Shown one piece after another: positions 34,777-43,922 of a stretch of 64,000 nt of DNA. The notes beneath the pieces were generated by a model. The model ran no database searches. It was not told where the DNA came from and saw only the letters and a program-made list of their open reading frames with translations. Both the position numbers and the translations under genes were made by a program. The stretch comes from Denitrobaculum tricleocarpae (GTDB taxonomy: Bacteria > Pseudomonadota > Alphaproteobacteria > Kiloniellales > Kiloniellaceae). How positions within the stretch are numbered: position 1 is the first letter of the stretch; each line of letters begins with the position of its first letter. The stretch lies in contig NZ_ML660054.1 in assembly GCF_007004665.1 (NCBI RefSeq), positions 310,001 to 374,000 on the forward strand, written 5' to 3'.

Positions 34777-37227
34777 TCAGACCGCAATTGCGACCTTGTC
34801 CATTTCCGCACTGACACGCGACTGCCATAACTTGGGCCAAGTGAAGACAAAACCTGTGCCCCGGCCTTCTGCCGGATTGGACTCGATCTCGATGGAACAG
34901 CCGGCAATCTGGAGCTGCTTGTAAACGATTGCCAGACCCATGCCGCTGCCTTCCACTTCGTCCCGTCCCTTGAGCGTTTGAAAAACCCCAAAAACGCGCT
35001 CATGGAACTCGGGATCGATACCCGGACCGTCATCCCGCACCGAGAAAAGATAGCATTCCTTTTGTTCCTCCGCGCCGATGGTGATCATACCCTCATCACG
35101 GTCGTGATGCTTGATCGCATTGGATATGAGGTTGCGGAAGATCTGATGCAACGGCGCCTTGGCTGTTTCGAGAACCGGGAATTCACCCTCCAGGGTCAGA
35201 GCAAAGCGCTTGCCCTGCATCACAAGGTCGAATTCACCTTCAATGGTTGATTTGACATCAACGGTCTCGACTTTCTCTTCCTTGCGTCCGACCCGGGAGA
35301 ACTTCAGCAGATCATCGAGCAAGGCTTCCAGGCGGGCAATACGACCCCGCAGGAGCGTCATATTCTCTTGGCTTTCGCCATCCATCAAAGCCCCCATATC
35401 GGCTTCGATCCAGGTGGCAAGGTTATCGATGCCGCGCAGTGGTGCCTTTAAGTCGTGAGACGCAACATAAGCAAACTGAGCGAGCTCGGTATTGGAGCGT
35501 TTGAGGTCTTCCGACTGCAGGGCGAGCCGGGTCTCGGTCACTTTGCGTTGAGTAATGTCCGCGATCGAGCCCACCATTCGGACCGGTTCACCTGTCTCAT
35601 TCCGCGAAGCGAGTCCATTTGCCTGAAACCATAGGTACTCGCCTGATTTGTGGCGCAGGCGATACTCCAGTTCAAATGGCACACCATCATCGAAATGCGC
35701 CTGCACTAAGTTGGCGACAGCACCAAGGTCATCCGGATGTACGAGGGACTTGAAAGTCTCGAAACTTGCTTCGATCTCTCCGACATCATACCCAAGCAGG
35801 CGATAAAAATTCGGTGACCAGTACTCTTCGTTTTCCTTGATGTCGATCCAATCCCAGATCCCAACACTTGAGCCTTCAGCGGCCAGAGAAAAGCGCTCTT
35901 CACTGACGCGGAGAGCTTCGGTCTGCCGTCGCAATTCCTTCTCCTGATCGCGCAGTAGGATCGAATTGTTCCGGAAAACACGCACGGCGTTCGCCAGCGC
36001 GCCAAGTTCATCGCTGCCGTGAACACTAATCCGGGCTTCGTGGTCGCCTTTCGCAAGCGCTAATGTCGCCGAGGTCAGGGTTTCGAGACGCTTTACGATT
36101 TGCCGGCTCACGATGAAGGTAATAATCAGTGACGATCCGATCAGCGCCATCGCCACGATGACAGTCAGGAGAACGCGGCTTGAGTATATCGCCTGGCCGG
36201 CAAAGACCGTTTCGTCCGTAATCGCCTGCTCAGCCTCTTCCAGGAGAGCGGCGGCGCGTTCATTGATACTCTCCGAAGTCTTGACGATATCCTGATGAAG
36301 CCGGTCCACACGCTGGTTCTGCTCCAGAATCATTGCCCCTAACTGAAAGATACTGTTTGCGCCTGAGATCGTCGCGGACAGGTCGCGGAGATAATTGCCA
36401 ACCTCTGCGCGCAGGTCAATCTTCTCCAGGTTCAATGTCAGACGCGTCATCGCGCGGAGATCAAGATCGATCTCGGACTTCAGGCTGTCCAGGCGCCGTG
36501 TATTCTGCTCCAATAAGCTCTGGTCCAGCTTTTGCAGAAGTGATTCAGCGCGAAACTGCAATTCAATGAGTTGCTCGATCCCCTCAATATCGGCACCGGT
36601 GACCCGTTCGAACAATTGCAGAAACTCTTCGGTTACCTCTTGCCGCTCCCTCAGGTTTTCACGCAGCAAATCGCTGTTCTCGATAAACTGAGACGACGCT
36701 TCAATGACAATGGGTTGTACCGAATCAAGAATCGCTGAGACAGCTGCATAGGCCCGGTCAAGCTGCCGCCGCTGTTGTCGTTGCGCAGTGATTCGCTCTA
36801 CGACCTGCCTTTCCTGAGAAATGCGATTGTCCGACAGCTGTGCAACCAGATCGTTGAGACTGTCGACAAGTTCAATCGATGTACCACCGCGCCGCAGGCG
36901 GCGTATGAGCGTCGGCAACTCTGTTAAACGCGCTTCGATACTGACGGTTTGATAACTCAGTTCATTTTGGGAGGTCACACTGGCGAGCGCGGAGGTTGAG
37001 GTTGTAAGTACGAAGGTCTGCTGCACCAACTGCTCGGCGACAATCATCGAGGGAACGGCCTGCTCCACGATGCGCCGCTGCGCGTTCTCGATCACGCTGT
37101 AACTCACGAAAGCAACAGCGGCGGCGGCAAAGGACAGCCCTGCAACCGCGTAGAATGCGATGCGCAGACGCGAACCGACACTAAGCCCTCGAAGCCGAAC
37201 CCCGATCATCGATTTATTTTCGTTCAT
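34777..37227 (-). CDS. Membrane sensor histidine kinase, TorS-like sensor, HAMP-PAS-HisKA-HATPase
   Basis: Histidine kinase of 816 aa. Membrane helices are at about 22-46 and 352-374, enclosing a purely helical periplasmic domain of about 300 residues of the TorS type. HAMP (375-428) and a PAS domain (445-563, with WSPNFYRLLGYDVGEIEASF and ITQRK) follow. The phosphorylated His591 is in FAYVASHDLKAPLRGI. The ATPase domain has NLISNAIKHHDRD (N box), RDDGPGIDPEFHERVF (G1) and GSGMGLAIVYKQL (G2). No receiver or Hpt domain is fused, unlike TorS. The divergent neighbour is an exported binding protein. Confidence 0.94.
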   Translation of the reverse strand: MNENKSMIGVRLRGLSVGSRLRIAFYAVAGLSFAAAAVAFVSYSVIENAQRRIVEQAVPSMIVAEQLVQQTFVLTTSTSALASVTSQNELSYQTVSIEARLTELPTLIRRLRRGGTSIELVDSLNDLVAQLSDNRISQERQVVERITAQRQQRRQLDRAYAAVSAILDSVQPIVIEASSQFIENSDLLRENLRERQEVTEEFLQLFERVTGADIEGIEQLIELQFRAESLLQKLDQSLLEQNTRRLDSLKSEIDLDLRAMTRLTLNLEKIDLRAEVGNYLRDLSATISGANSIFQLGAMILEQNQRVDRLHQDIVKTSESINERAAALLEEAEQAITDETVFAGQAIYSSRVLLTVIVAMALIGSSLIITFIVSRQIVKRLETLTSATLALAKGDHEARISVHGSDELGALANAVRVFRNNSILLRDQEKELRRQTEALRVSEERFSLAAEGSSVGIWDWIDIKENEEYWSPNFYRLLGYDVGEIEASFETFKSLVHPDDLGAVANLVQAHFDDGVPFELEYRLRHKSGEYLWFQANGLASRNETGEPVRMVGSIADITQRKVTETRLALQSEDLKRSNTELAQFAYVASHDLKAPLRGIDNLATWIEADMGALMDGESQENMTLLRGRIARLEALLDDLLKFSRVGRKEEKVETVDVKSTIEGEFDLVMQGKRFALTLEGEFPVLETAKAPLHQIFRNLISNAIKHHDRDEGMITIGAEEQKECYLFSVRDDGPGIDPEFHERVFGVFQTLKGRDEVEGSGMGLAIVYKQLQIAGCSIEIESNPAEGRGTGFVFTWPKLWQSRVSAEMDKVAIAV

Positions 37228-37325
37228 CCATTTTCATTTCGCGGCTTTTACTAAAAATAGCGTAACAATTTATAAATGCCCGTTATATTATTGTATCGAC
37301 TAATAAATATTCTAAGAGAATTGTG

Positions 37326-38813
37326 ATGGAAGACGATTCTGCCTTTGGTGGCATTTCGCGCCGGAGGCTTCTTGGCACAGGCACCAGCGCAGCACTGATC
37401 GGATCCAGCCTGTTACTCCCGCGCTCCGGCCTGCGCGCCCAGTCTACCAAATTTTCTCTCGATCGGCTTCATACGGAGATCATGCAAGAGGTCGCATCCC
37501 TGGCAGCCGGGCGGAATGTCGAGATCGTAATCCTGCAACCTCAGGGATCTCTGGGCAACATCAAACCACTGGGCGATACCTTTACGCGAGCGACAGGCGT
37601 TAAAATCCGCTATGTCGAAGTCGCCGTCGACGACATCAATACGCAGATGATTATCGATACACTCTCTGGCACTGGGAGTTTTGACCTCGCACTACCGGCG
37701 ACCTTCGGTCTACCGGATCTTGTCGAGGCCGGTGCACTTTTGAATCTCGACGATCTCGCAGAGCGCTACGCACCGGACGACTTTCGGCGGGACGCCCTTT
37801 TTTCAGTGGGCGACTATTACAAAAGCAGCCTCTATGGCTATCAGACAGACGGTGACACATACCTCATGTTCTATAACCGGCCTTGGTTAGAGAACCCGGA
37901 TGAGCAGAAGCGCTTCGCCGACCAGCAGGGTTATGAGCTGAAAATTCCGGATACCTGGGAAGAGCTCGACACCGTGATGGCTTTTTTCCATCAACCGGAG
38001 GAAAAACGATACGGCGGCGCTCTTTTCAGAACGCCCAATTACGTTGCCTGGGAATGGTGGACGCGATTCCACGCAAAAGGCTTTTGGCCGTTCACCGACG
38101 ACATGGATCCGCAGATCAGCAATGAGGCCGGAATAGAGGCTCTGAACGAACTGATATCTGCCTCGAAATACCTTTACCCCGAAGCCGCCACCAATGGGTT
38201 ATTCGATAATTGGAAGGCCTACGCAGAGGGTCATATCTTCTGCAACATAGGCTGGGGCGGTACGCAAAAATTCTTGAATGCATCAGGATCAGCCGTACGC
38301 GGAAAACTCGCATTTGGGCCGACGCCAGGCGGTATTGTCAAAGGCAGGCTCCTTCAAACACCGTACTTCAACTGGGGTTGGAACTACACGGTCTCCAGTG
38401 CAACGAAAGAGCCCGAGATCGCCTATCTCTTCGCGCTCTTTGCCTGCAGTCCGGAGATGTCGACGATCGCGGTCCAGGATAGCAATGGTTACTTTGATCC
38501 CTTCCGCGAAGAACACTACAAAGATCCCAAAATCGTCGACGTCTACAGCCCGGATTTTCTGAAGGCGCACCGCTCCGCCATGCGCGGCAGCATTCCCGAC
38601 CTCTATCTCCAGGGTCAGGGCGAATACTTTGATGCTTTGCGGGAGAATATTGTCCGGGCCGACAGGGGCGAAATAAGCAGCAAGGAAGCACTGGACACCA
38701 CGGCAAAGCAGTGGCGTAAAACCACCCGCCGGATGGGCCGGCGAAGCCAGTCAACGCAATGGAAATTTCTGAAGTCGCTCTATCCTGAAAAAATCCGCGA
38801 GTTGCTCACTTGA
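37326..38813 (+). CDS. Orphan Tat-exported extracellular solute-binding protein (family 1)
   Basis: Periplasmic binding protein of 495 aa. AGAGA lies 6 bases before ATG 37326 (GTG at 37323 is also possible). The N-terminus holds a twin-arginine signal, GGISRRRLLGTGTSAALIGS, ending near LRAQS. The mature part has the two-lobe family 1 pattern: VEIVILQPQGSLGNIKPLGD, FTRATGVKIRYVEV, FDLALPATFGLPDLVEAGAL, YGYQTDGDTYLMFYNRPWLE and WNYTVSSATKEPEIAYLFAL. This resembles sugar or polyol binders. No permease or ATPase gene is near, while a TorS-like kinase is divergent 98 bp away; I infer a sensory role. It could also serve a transporter encoded elsewhere. Confidence 0.88.
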   Translation: MEDDSAFGGISRRRLLGTGTSAALIGSSLLLPRSGLRAQSTKFSLDRLHTEIMQEVASLAAGRNVEIVILQPQGSLGNIKPLGDTFTRATGVKIRYVEVAVDDINTQMIIDTLSGTGSFDLALPATFGLPDLVEAGALLNLDDLAERYAPDDFRRDALFSVGDYYKSSLYGYQTDGDTYLMFYNRPWLENPDEQKRFADQQGYELKIPDTWEELDTVMAFFHQPEEKRYGGALFRTPNYVAWEWWTRFHAKGFWPFTDDMDPQISNEAGIEALNELISASKYLYPEAATNGLFDNWKAYAEGHIFCNIGWGGTQKFLNASGSAVRGKLAFGPTPGGIVKGRLLQTPYFNWGWNYTVSSATKEPEIAYLFALFACSPEMSTIAVQDSNGYFDPFREEHYKDPKIVDVYSPDFLKAHRSAMRGSIPDLYLQGQGEYFDALRENIVRADRGEISSKEALDTTAKQWRKTTRRMGRRSQSTQWKFLKSLYPEKIRELLT

Positions 38814-38907
38814 AAGAACCAGCGAGCGGACCGGAACCAGCAAACCCGATCCGCTCCCCGGGCGCTATGGCTCTGAGGAACAACAGCGCGACGTCGCACA
38901 TTTCATC

Positions 38908-38940
38908 GTTTTCGCCGGGCGGGCAAAAACCGGCGAAACC
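38908..38940. terminator. Terminator between the binding protein and the porin gene
   Basis: TTTCGCCGG (38910-38918) pairs perfectly with CCGGCGAAA (38930-38938). A CGTTTT tract flanks it for the minus-strand porin transcript, and it is placed 2 bp beyond the porin stop. The U tract is short, so efficiency is uncertain. Confidence 0.65.
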
Positions 38941-40047
38941 TCAGAAGCTTAAGACCAGACCCGTAACAACGCCCCAGCCTTCGTTACTGCTGTCGGCGGC
39001 ATCGCCGTCATATTCGGTCGCAAAGATCGAACCGATCACATCAACGCCGGGGCCGATGCCGTAACTGCCGGACAGCATGACCGTATCGTTTTCATCGTCG
39101 CCATCCGTACCGACCAGGCCTTCGACCTCGCCATGCAGGTACGACAGACTGACCGCGGCGGAGTCCCAGGCATAGGCAACGCCGATGTCGTAGCCATTGC
39201 CATCGAATGACGTTGCGGTGTCTGTACCGGCGCCGGCATTACCCTCTGTGTGGGCGTAGGATCCGCCGACGGTAAAGCCCGCGTAACCAAGGTTGAAGCC
39301 GAGGCTGTAACCTTCGGCATCGTCATCACCGCCGTTTGGTGCCGAGGCCGTTAGAAAACCGGCAGCCAGTGCCACATCGACTTCACCCAGGGTCTCCACG
39401 AAGTTCACACCCACGGCAAAACCGTTCTCGTAAAGATCCTCCGCCGGCTGAGCGTTATCATCGCGTTCGAATTCGGGAATGTACGACACGCCGACCTGAA
39501 CGCCCGAAAAACGCGGCGTGAAATAGGTGATTTTGTTGGCCTTGTCCTCACCCAGAAACAGGAAGGTTGATTCGAAGGCGGAATCAGCGTCGGAAGAGGT
39601 CGTGTTCTCAATCCAGTCCGATACGTCGCCATCGTTCAAACCGATACCGACGTCCGGAGCGGCGTATTGCATAATTGCCGCCGCATTGTCACGTGAGCCG
39701 ATTTCGCCGCGGCCGAAGTTTCCTTCGACGTAAGCATAGCTCTCTGCAATCTGCTCCTCGTTATCAGTGTTGCCGTTGAGAACCACTGCCGCACCGAAGG
39801 AAATCCCGTTGTCCAGCGTCGTCTCACCGCCGAATTCAACCTCGGTGTCGCTCTTTTGGTCGAAGTGATCCTGATCGGTATCGTTGTCGGCGTAGCCGAA
39901 GAACTGTTCCATGTATCCGGACAGCCCGAGCTTGATCGGCTCTTCGGCTTTCGCACCCGCCGCACCGCAGAGCGTAACGGCAAACGCAGACGCTGCGATC
40001 AGCGAAACACGGCTCGATTCGCGCAGCAATTCATTTCGAGTAGTCAA
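38941..40047 (-). CDS. General porin (16-strand type)
   Basis: Outer-membrane porin of 368 aa. I start at TTG 40047, with AAGGA 6 bases upstream; the longer frame to 40110 has no ribosome site. The signal peptide (RVSLIAASAFAVTLCGAAG) ends at AKA-EE. The mature protein has alternating amphipathic strands, many Gly, Asp and Asn turns, and a C-terminal Phe (WGVVTGLVLSF) as needed for BAM insertion. It fits the alphaproteobacterial porin family (Porin_4/OmpC-like), with the opening LGLSGYMEQFFGYADNDTDQ. A Fur-like site lies about 180 bp upstream. A terminator follows. Confidence 0.88.
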   Translation of the reverse strand: MTTRNELLRESSRVSLIAASAFAVTLCGAAGAKAEEPIKLGLSGYMEQFFGYADNDTDQDHFDQKSDTEVEFGGETTLDNGISFGAAVVLNGNTDNEEQIAESYAYVEGNFGRGEIGSRDNAAAIMQYAAPDVGIGLNDGDVSDWIENTTSSDADSAFESTFLFLGEDKANKITYFTPRFSGVQVGVSYIPEFERDDNAQPAEDLYENGFAVGVNFVETLGEVDVALAAGFLTASAPNGGDDDAEGYSLGFNLGYAGFTVGGSYAHTEGNAGAGTDTATSFDGNGYDIGVAYAWDSAAVSLSYLHGEVEGLVGTDGDDENDTVMLSGSYGIGPGVDVIGSIFATEYDGDAADSSNEGWGVVTGLVLSF

Positions 40048-40910
40048 CTTCGTTCCTTTCCACAACTCACCCAGTTGCAAACCCGGTCTTCCGGCTTTCA
40101 CACGAGGCATCTTTCCAAAGGCACCTCAGTGTCGACCGAGGATGCGCTGCTGGTTTCCATAAATGTTATGTTATTACATTTCAATCAGAAAAATCTCAGA
40201 TTTCGATTCACGAGCCTTGCAATCGCGAATCATTATCATTCTTAATAAAATACAGAGGAAAAGACTCCTGTCAAACAGGTAATGGTTTTCTGAAGATGGC
40301 TTGGACTGCTGCAAGTTAGAAAAAGGCGTCAGAAAAGCCATCAGAAGATGACGGTAACGAGGTCCATTCTGAGAGCATATGCCCCAGTTCTTGAAGTTCC
40401 TGGTCGCTTGCCGACCCTCGCGCAAATCCATCTTCCCGAGGCGCCCTTTAGCCCAGAGTTCCGCTCCCCGCGAGAAGATCCTGTTCAGAACCCGAGTGGG
40501 CACGGCGAGATGGGAATTCGGGCATGTCCCTGAACCGAACCGTCTTGCCCGGCCGAACGGCTCAAATCTCTTGCCTCGAACGAAATCTCTAAAACTAAAA
40601 TTTAATTCAAATGGTTAGCAGAATTTTATGTGATTGACGGTGAACACAAATAGCTAAGCCATGAAACTTTAAGGTGAGATTGATCAGTTCTCTTTAGAGC
40701 ACGGATTTTGTTTGAAGAAACTCAATCGTATTCACTCAATCTTAAGCACGTGCCGCCCAAAGTTCCTTGAGAGGACGGGGGTTTTTGATGGAAGCGATCA
40801 AGACTGCAAACCTTTCTCTAACCATTTGATTTAGGGGCTGATTCGGTCTTTTCGCACCCGTAGTGAAAGACGGTCAGATTTAAGACGCACTGCCGCATTA
40901 GGAGCATCGG
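40048..40910. other. 0.86-kb intergenic region upstream of the porin
   Basis: No supported gene is present; the frames here are short, Arg- and Pro-rich and lack ribosome sites. The part nearest the porin is AT-rich and should hold its promoter and a leader of up to about 180 bases. A Fur-box-like motif is at 40225-40243. A second AT-rich patch (about 40590-40700) may hold the promoter of the small gene at 40911. Confidence 0.5.
40225..40243 (-). promoter_or_regulatory. Fur-box-like motif upstream of the porin
   Basis: On the minus strand the sequence reads AAGAATGATAATGATTCGC, containing two successive AATGAT hexamers that match the repeated-hexamer form of Fur boxes. The third hexamer (TCGCGA) does not match. 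It lies 178 bp before the porin start codon. Confidence 0.35.
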
Positions 40911-41135
40911 ATGTCACTCTCTCGGGGAACGGTCGAAACACTTATCGACCTGGTGGAAATCAAATTGAGCTGCGTAGAAGTCTATGACCGTGACGACGCC
41001 AGAGAACTGGCGCGGCTGGAACAGGGCCGGCGCGAGCTTCTGGCACTTGCCGGCAGGGAAAGCGAAGAACCTGCAGAAATCGTGAAGATCTCCCGCGGCG
41101 CTCGCGGGCGTACGCGCTCCACGGTGACGCACTAA
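40911..41135 (+). CDS. Small conserved-type hypothetical protein
   Basis: A 74-aa protein starting at ATG 40911 with AGGAGC 6 bases upstream, a good ribosome site. The first 50 residues (MSLSRGTVETLIDLVEIKLS then CVEVYDRDDARELARLEQGR) form an amphipathic helical pair with many acidic and Arg residues; the tail (KISRGARGRTRS) is basic. The pattern looks like a short helical-hairpin protein found in other Rhodospirillales, but I cannot name a family or a role. It is convergent with the Cys/Met-metabolism gene. Confidence 0.65.
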   Translation: MSLSRGTVETLIDLVEIKLSCVEVYDRDDARELARLEQGRRELLALAGRESEEPAEIVKISRGARGRTRSTVTH

Positions 41136-41151
41136 ACGTTAATCCGACGGT

Positions 41152-41167
41152 TTAGGCCATGGCCTAA
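41152..41167. repeat. 16-bp perfect palindrome near a gene end
   Basis: TTAGGCCATGGCCTAA is fully self-complementary. A near copy, TTAGGCCAAGGCC (41199-41211), contains the stop and last codons of the neighbouring PLP-enzyme gene. Together they may end the two convergent genes, though there is no U tract. Confidence 0.5.
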
Positions 41168-41200
41168 CCCACAAGGGCCTACGGAGGGGAATGCGCCCTC

Positions 41201-42346
41201 TTAGGCCAAGGCCGATTCCAAGTCCGCGATCAGGTCATCGATGTCCTCGATACCGACCGACAGCCGTAGCATATCGTCCGGGATTGGGCTGTCCGGCCCT
41301 TCAACAGAAGCCCGATGCTCGACAAGGCTCTCCACTCCGCCGAGCGATGTCGCCCGCTGAAAACAGCGCAGATTCGCGACGCAGCGCAGGGCCGCTTCCC
41401 GCCCCCCCTTGACCCGTAACGACAACATGCCGCCAAAACCGCCCGGCATCTGATGGCGCGCAACCGCATGCCGGGGATGGCTCTCCAGGCCAGGATAGAG
41501 CACCGCGTCGATGGCGGGATGTCCGTCAAAATGACAGGCGATGGCCATGGCGTTCGAACAGCAACGTTCAACGCGCAGGTAAAGCGTTCGCATACCGCGC
41601 AAGAGCAACCAGGCCTCAAAGGTGCCGAGAACACCGCCGATGTTCAGGCGATTGTCTTTGATTCGCGCCCAGAAGGGGTCGTCCTCCGCAGTCACGAGAG
41701 CGCCAGCGAGGACATCGCTGTGGCCGTTCAGGTACTTTGTTGCGGAATGGAAGACGATGTCGGCGCCCAGCGCGAGCGGCTGGGATAGAACCGGCGTCAC
41801 GACGGTCGAGTCGACAACCAGCTTGGCACCGGCGGCATGCGTCACCTTTGCAACGGCGGCAATATCGATAATATCCCAGGTCGGATTAGCCGGCGTTTCG
41901 ACCCAAACCAGTTTGGTCTGGCCCGGCTTAATCGCTGCCTCGAAAGCGCCGTCCTTTGTCCCGTCGACCAGATCCAGTCCGATACCCCAGTCAGCGCAGA
42001 AGGAGATCATCCAGGCGCGCAGGGTCCAGTACATGACGTCCTGGGCCACGATGTGATCCCCGGGCCGCAAGGCTTGGACCACGGCGGTCGCGGCGGCCAT
42101 GCCCGATGCAAAGAGCATGGCATCCTTGCCGCCCTCGAGACGGGCCAGCAGGCCTTCCGCGTGTTCGGGCGTGGGTGCCTGGTCGCGGGCATAAATACGC
42201 CCGTCGACCAAGGGTTCATAGTCCCGGTCACGCACGAAGGTCGTCGAGGGCTGGATCGCCGGCACCACACCGCCGCTTGCGGGATCGATGCTCTCGAGAG
42301 ATTGAGCGGCCAGGGTCGCGGGCCGGCGCGTATCGGAGTCAGTCAT
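41201..42346 (-). CDS. Cystathionine beta-lyase/gamma-synthase family PLP enzyme
   Basis: Cys/Met-metabolism PLP enzyme of 381 aa. The Schiff-base Lys204 is in FHSATKYLNGHSDVLAGAL, and the GKDAMLFASGMAAATAVVQA loop and PANPTWDIIDI (PLP Asp at KLVVDST) are conserved. The R-x-Y part near residue 52 reads RIYARDQAPTPEHAEGLL, close to the Y-x-R motif that contacts the neighbouring subunit's PLP phosphate. The closing SLGGVESLVEHRAS is typical. MetB, MetC and MetZ cannot be told apart from sequence alone; the SLGGVESL form occurs in all three. It follows gatB by 86 bp on the same strand. Confidence 0.88.
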   Translation of the reverse strand: MTDSDTRRPATLAAQSLESIDPASGGVVPAIQPSTTFVRDRDYEPLVDGRIYARDQAPTPEHAEGLLARLEGGKDAMLFASGMAAATAVVQALRPGDHIVAQDVMYWTLRAWMISFCADWGIGLDLVDGTKDGAFEAAIKPGQTKLVWVETPANPTWDIIDIAAVAKVTHAAGAKLVVDSTVVTPVLSQPLALGADIVFHSATKYLNGHSDVLAGALVTAEDDPFWARIKDNRLNIGGVLGTFEAWLLLRGMRTLYLRVERCCSNAMAIACHFDGHPAIDAVLYPGLESHPRHAVARHQMPGGFGGMLSLRVKGGREAALRCVANLRCFQRATSLGGVESLVEHRASVEGPDSPIPDDMLRLSVGIEDIDDLIADLESALA

Positions 42347-42432
42347 GGAGTCTGGATAGCCTGCAGAGACCTAAAAAGCCATAGCCCGGTTGCAGGTACC
42401 TCAAGCACGCGCCCCGGCCGCCGGATCCGAAT

Positions 42433-43884
42433 TCAACCAAGCTTCTTCTTGAGCAGCTGATTGACCATGCCTGGATTGGCCTTGCCCTGGGTCGCTTTCA
42501 TGACCTGCCCGACGAACCAGCCGATCAGTTTGGCGTTGCCGCCCTGGTACTGCTCGACCTGTCCGGGGTTATCCGCAATCAGCTGATCGACGATCCCCTC
42601 GAGGGCGCCGGTGTCGCTGATCTGCTTCAGACCCTTTTCTTCGACGATGGCCGCGGCGTCCTTGCCGCTGTCCCACATGGCCTCGAAGACCTCTTTCGCC
42701 GTGCGTCCGGAAATCGTGCCGTCCGCGATCAGGTCGATCAGACCGCCCAGTTTCGTGGCATCCACCGGCGCATTGCCCAGGTTGGCGCCACTGGTTCGGT
42801 TCAGAGCACCGAAGTAATCGCCGATGACCCAGTTGGCCGCCAGCTTGGGATCCCGGCCCTTGGCCACGGTCTCATAGAAAGCCGCAGTCTCCTGATCGGC
42901 GACCAGAACGCCCGCGTCATAGACGGGCAGACCGAACTCATCGATAAAGCGCTGCTTCTTGGCGTCCGGCAGTTCCGGCAGCTCCTTCTTCAGCGACTCA
43001 ACCCAGGCCCCGTCGATCTTCAGGGGCAGCAGGTCCGGGTCCGGGAAGTAGCGGTAATCATGCGCCTCTTCCTTGCTGCGCATGGAGCGGCTGGTGCCTT
43101 TGCTGGCATCGAACAGGCGCGTCTCCTGATCGATGGTTCCGCCCTCTTCCAGGATCGCGACCTGGCGCTTTGCCTCCAGCTCGATGGACTGCTGTACGAA
43201 ACGGATCGAGTTCACGTTCTTGGTCTCTGTCCGGGTGCCAAAGGGCTCGCCGGGCCGCCGCATGGAAAGGTTCACGTCGGCCCGCATGGAGCCCTCGTCC
43301 ATATTGCCGTCGCAGGTCCCAAGGTAGCGCAGGATCGACCGCAGCTTGCGCAAATAAGCCCCCGCTTCTTCCGCCGAGCGCATATCCGGCTTGGAGACGA
43401 TCTCCATCAGGGTCACGCCGGAGCGATTGAGATCGATGTAGGACATGGTCGGATGCTGATCGTGCAGACTCTTGCCCGCATCCTGCTCCAGATGCAGGCG
43501 CTCGATCCCGACTTCACGGGTCTTGCCGTCTTCCAGGTCCAGGATGATGGTTCCCTCACCCACGATCGGATGCAGAAACTGAGAGATCTGATAGCCCTGC
43601 GGCAGATCGGCGTAGAAGTAATTCTTCCGCTCGAACTCGGAGAAGAGGTTGATCTTCGCGTTCAACCCAAGGCCGGTCTTGACCGCCTGCTCGACCGCCA
43701 TCTCGTTGATCACAGGCAGCATGCCGGGCATGGCCGCGTCCACCAGCGAAACCTGGCTGTTCGGCTCGGCGCCGAACGCGGTCGCCGCGCCGGAGAAGAG
43801 CTTTGAGTTGGCGATCACCTGGGCATGGACTTCCAAGCCGATCACCATTTCCCAGGGGCCCGTTTTACCTTCGATTATCGTCAT
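42433..43884 (-). CDS. gatB: Asp-tRNA(Asn)/Glu-tRNA(Gln) amidotransferase subunit B
   Basis: tRNA-binding and kinase subunit of GatCAB, 483 aa. It opens [20 protein letters not shown], contains [20 protein letters not shown] and [16 protein letters not shown], and ends with the helical-cradle and YqeY-like tail domain ([20 protein letters not shown] then [19 protein letters not shown]). It activates the misacylated carboxylate with ATP and uses ammonia channelled from GatA. It follows gatA by 38 bp; the order gatC-gatA-gatB is conserved. Its presence predicts that Gln-tRNA and possibly Asn-tRNA are made by transamidation. Confidence 0.97.
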   Translation of the reverse strand: MTIIEGKTGPWEMVIGLEVHAQVIANSKLFSGAATAFGAEPNSQVSLVDAAMPGMLPVINEMAVEQAVKTGLGLNAKINLFSEFERKNYFYADLPQGYQISQFLHPIVGEGTIILDLEDGKTREVGIERLHLEQDAGKSLHDQHPTMSYIDLNRSGVTLMEIVSKPDMRSAEEAGAYLRKLRSILRYLGTCDGNMDEGSMRADVNLSMRRPGEPFGTRTETKNVNSIRFVQQSIELEAKRQVAILEEGGTIDQETRLFDASKGTSRSMRSKEEAHDYRYFPDPDLLPLKIDGAWVESLKKELPELPDAKKQRFIDEFGLPVYDAGVLVADQETAAFYETVAKGRDPKLAANWVIGDYFGALNRTSGANLGNAPVDATKLGGLIDLIADGTISGRTAKEVFEAMWDSGKDAAAIVEEKGLKQISDTGALEGIVDQLIADNPGQVEQYQGGNAKLIGWFVGQVMKATQGKANPGMVNQLLKKKLG

Positions 43885-43922
43885 GACTGCTCGTCTTTCC
43901 TCTTTGCCTCAAATCAACCGGA

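Noticed and set aside
40174..40503. 109-codon minus-strand frame upstream of the porin
   Set aside because: Crosses the probable porin promoter and leader; low-complexity and unmatched.
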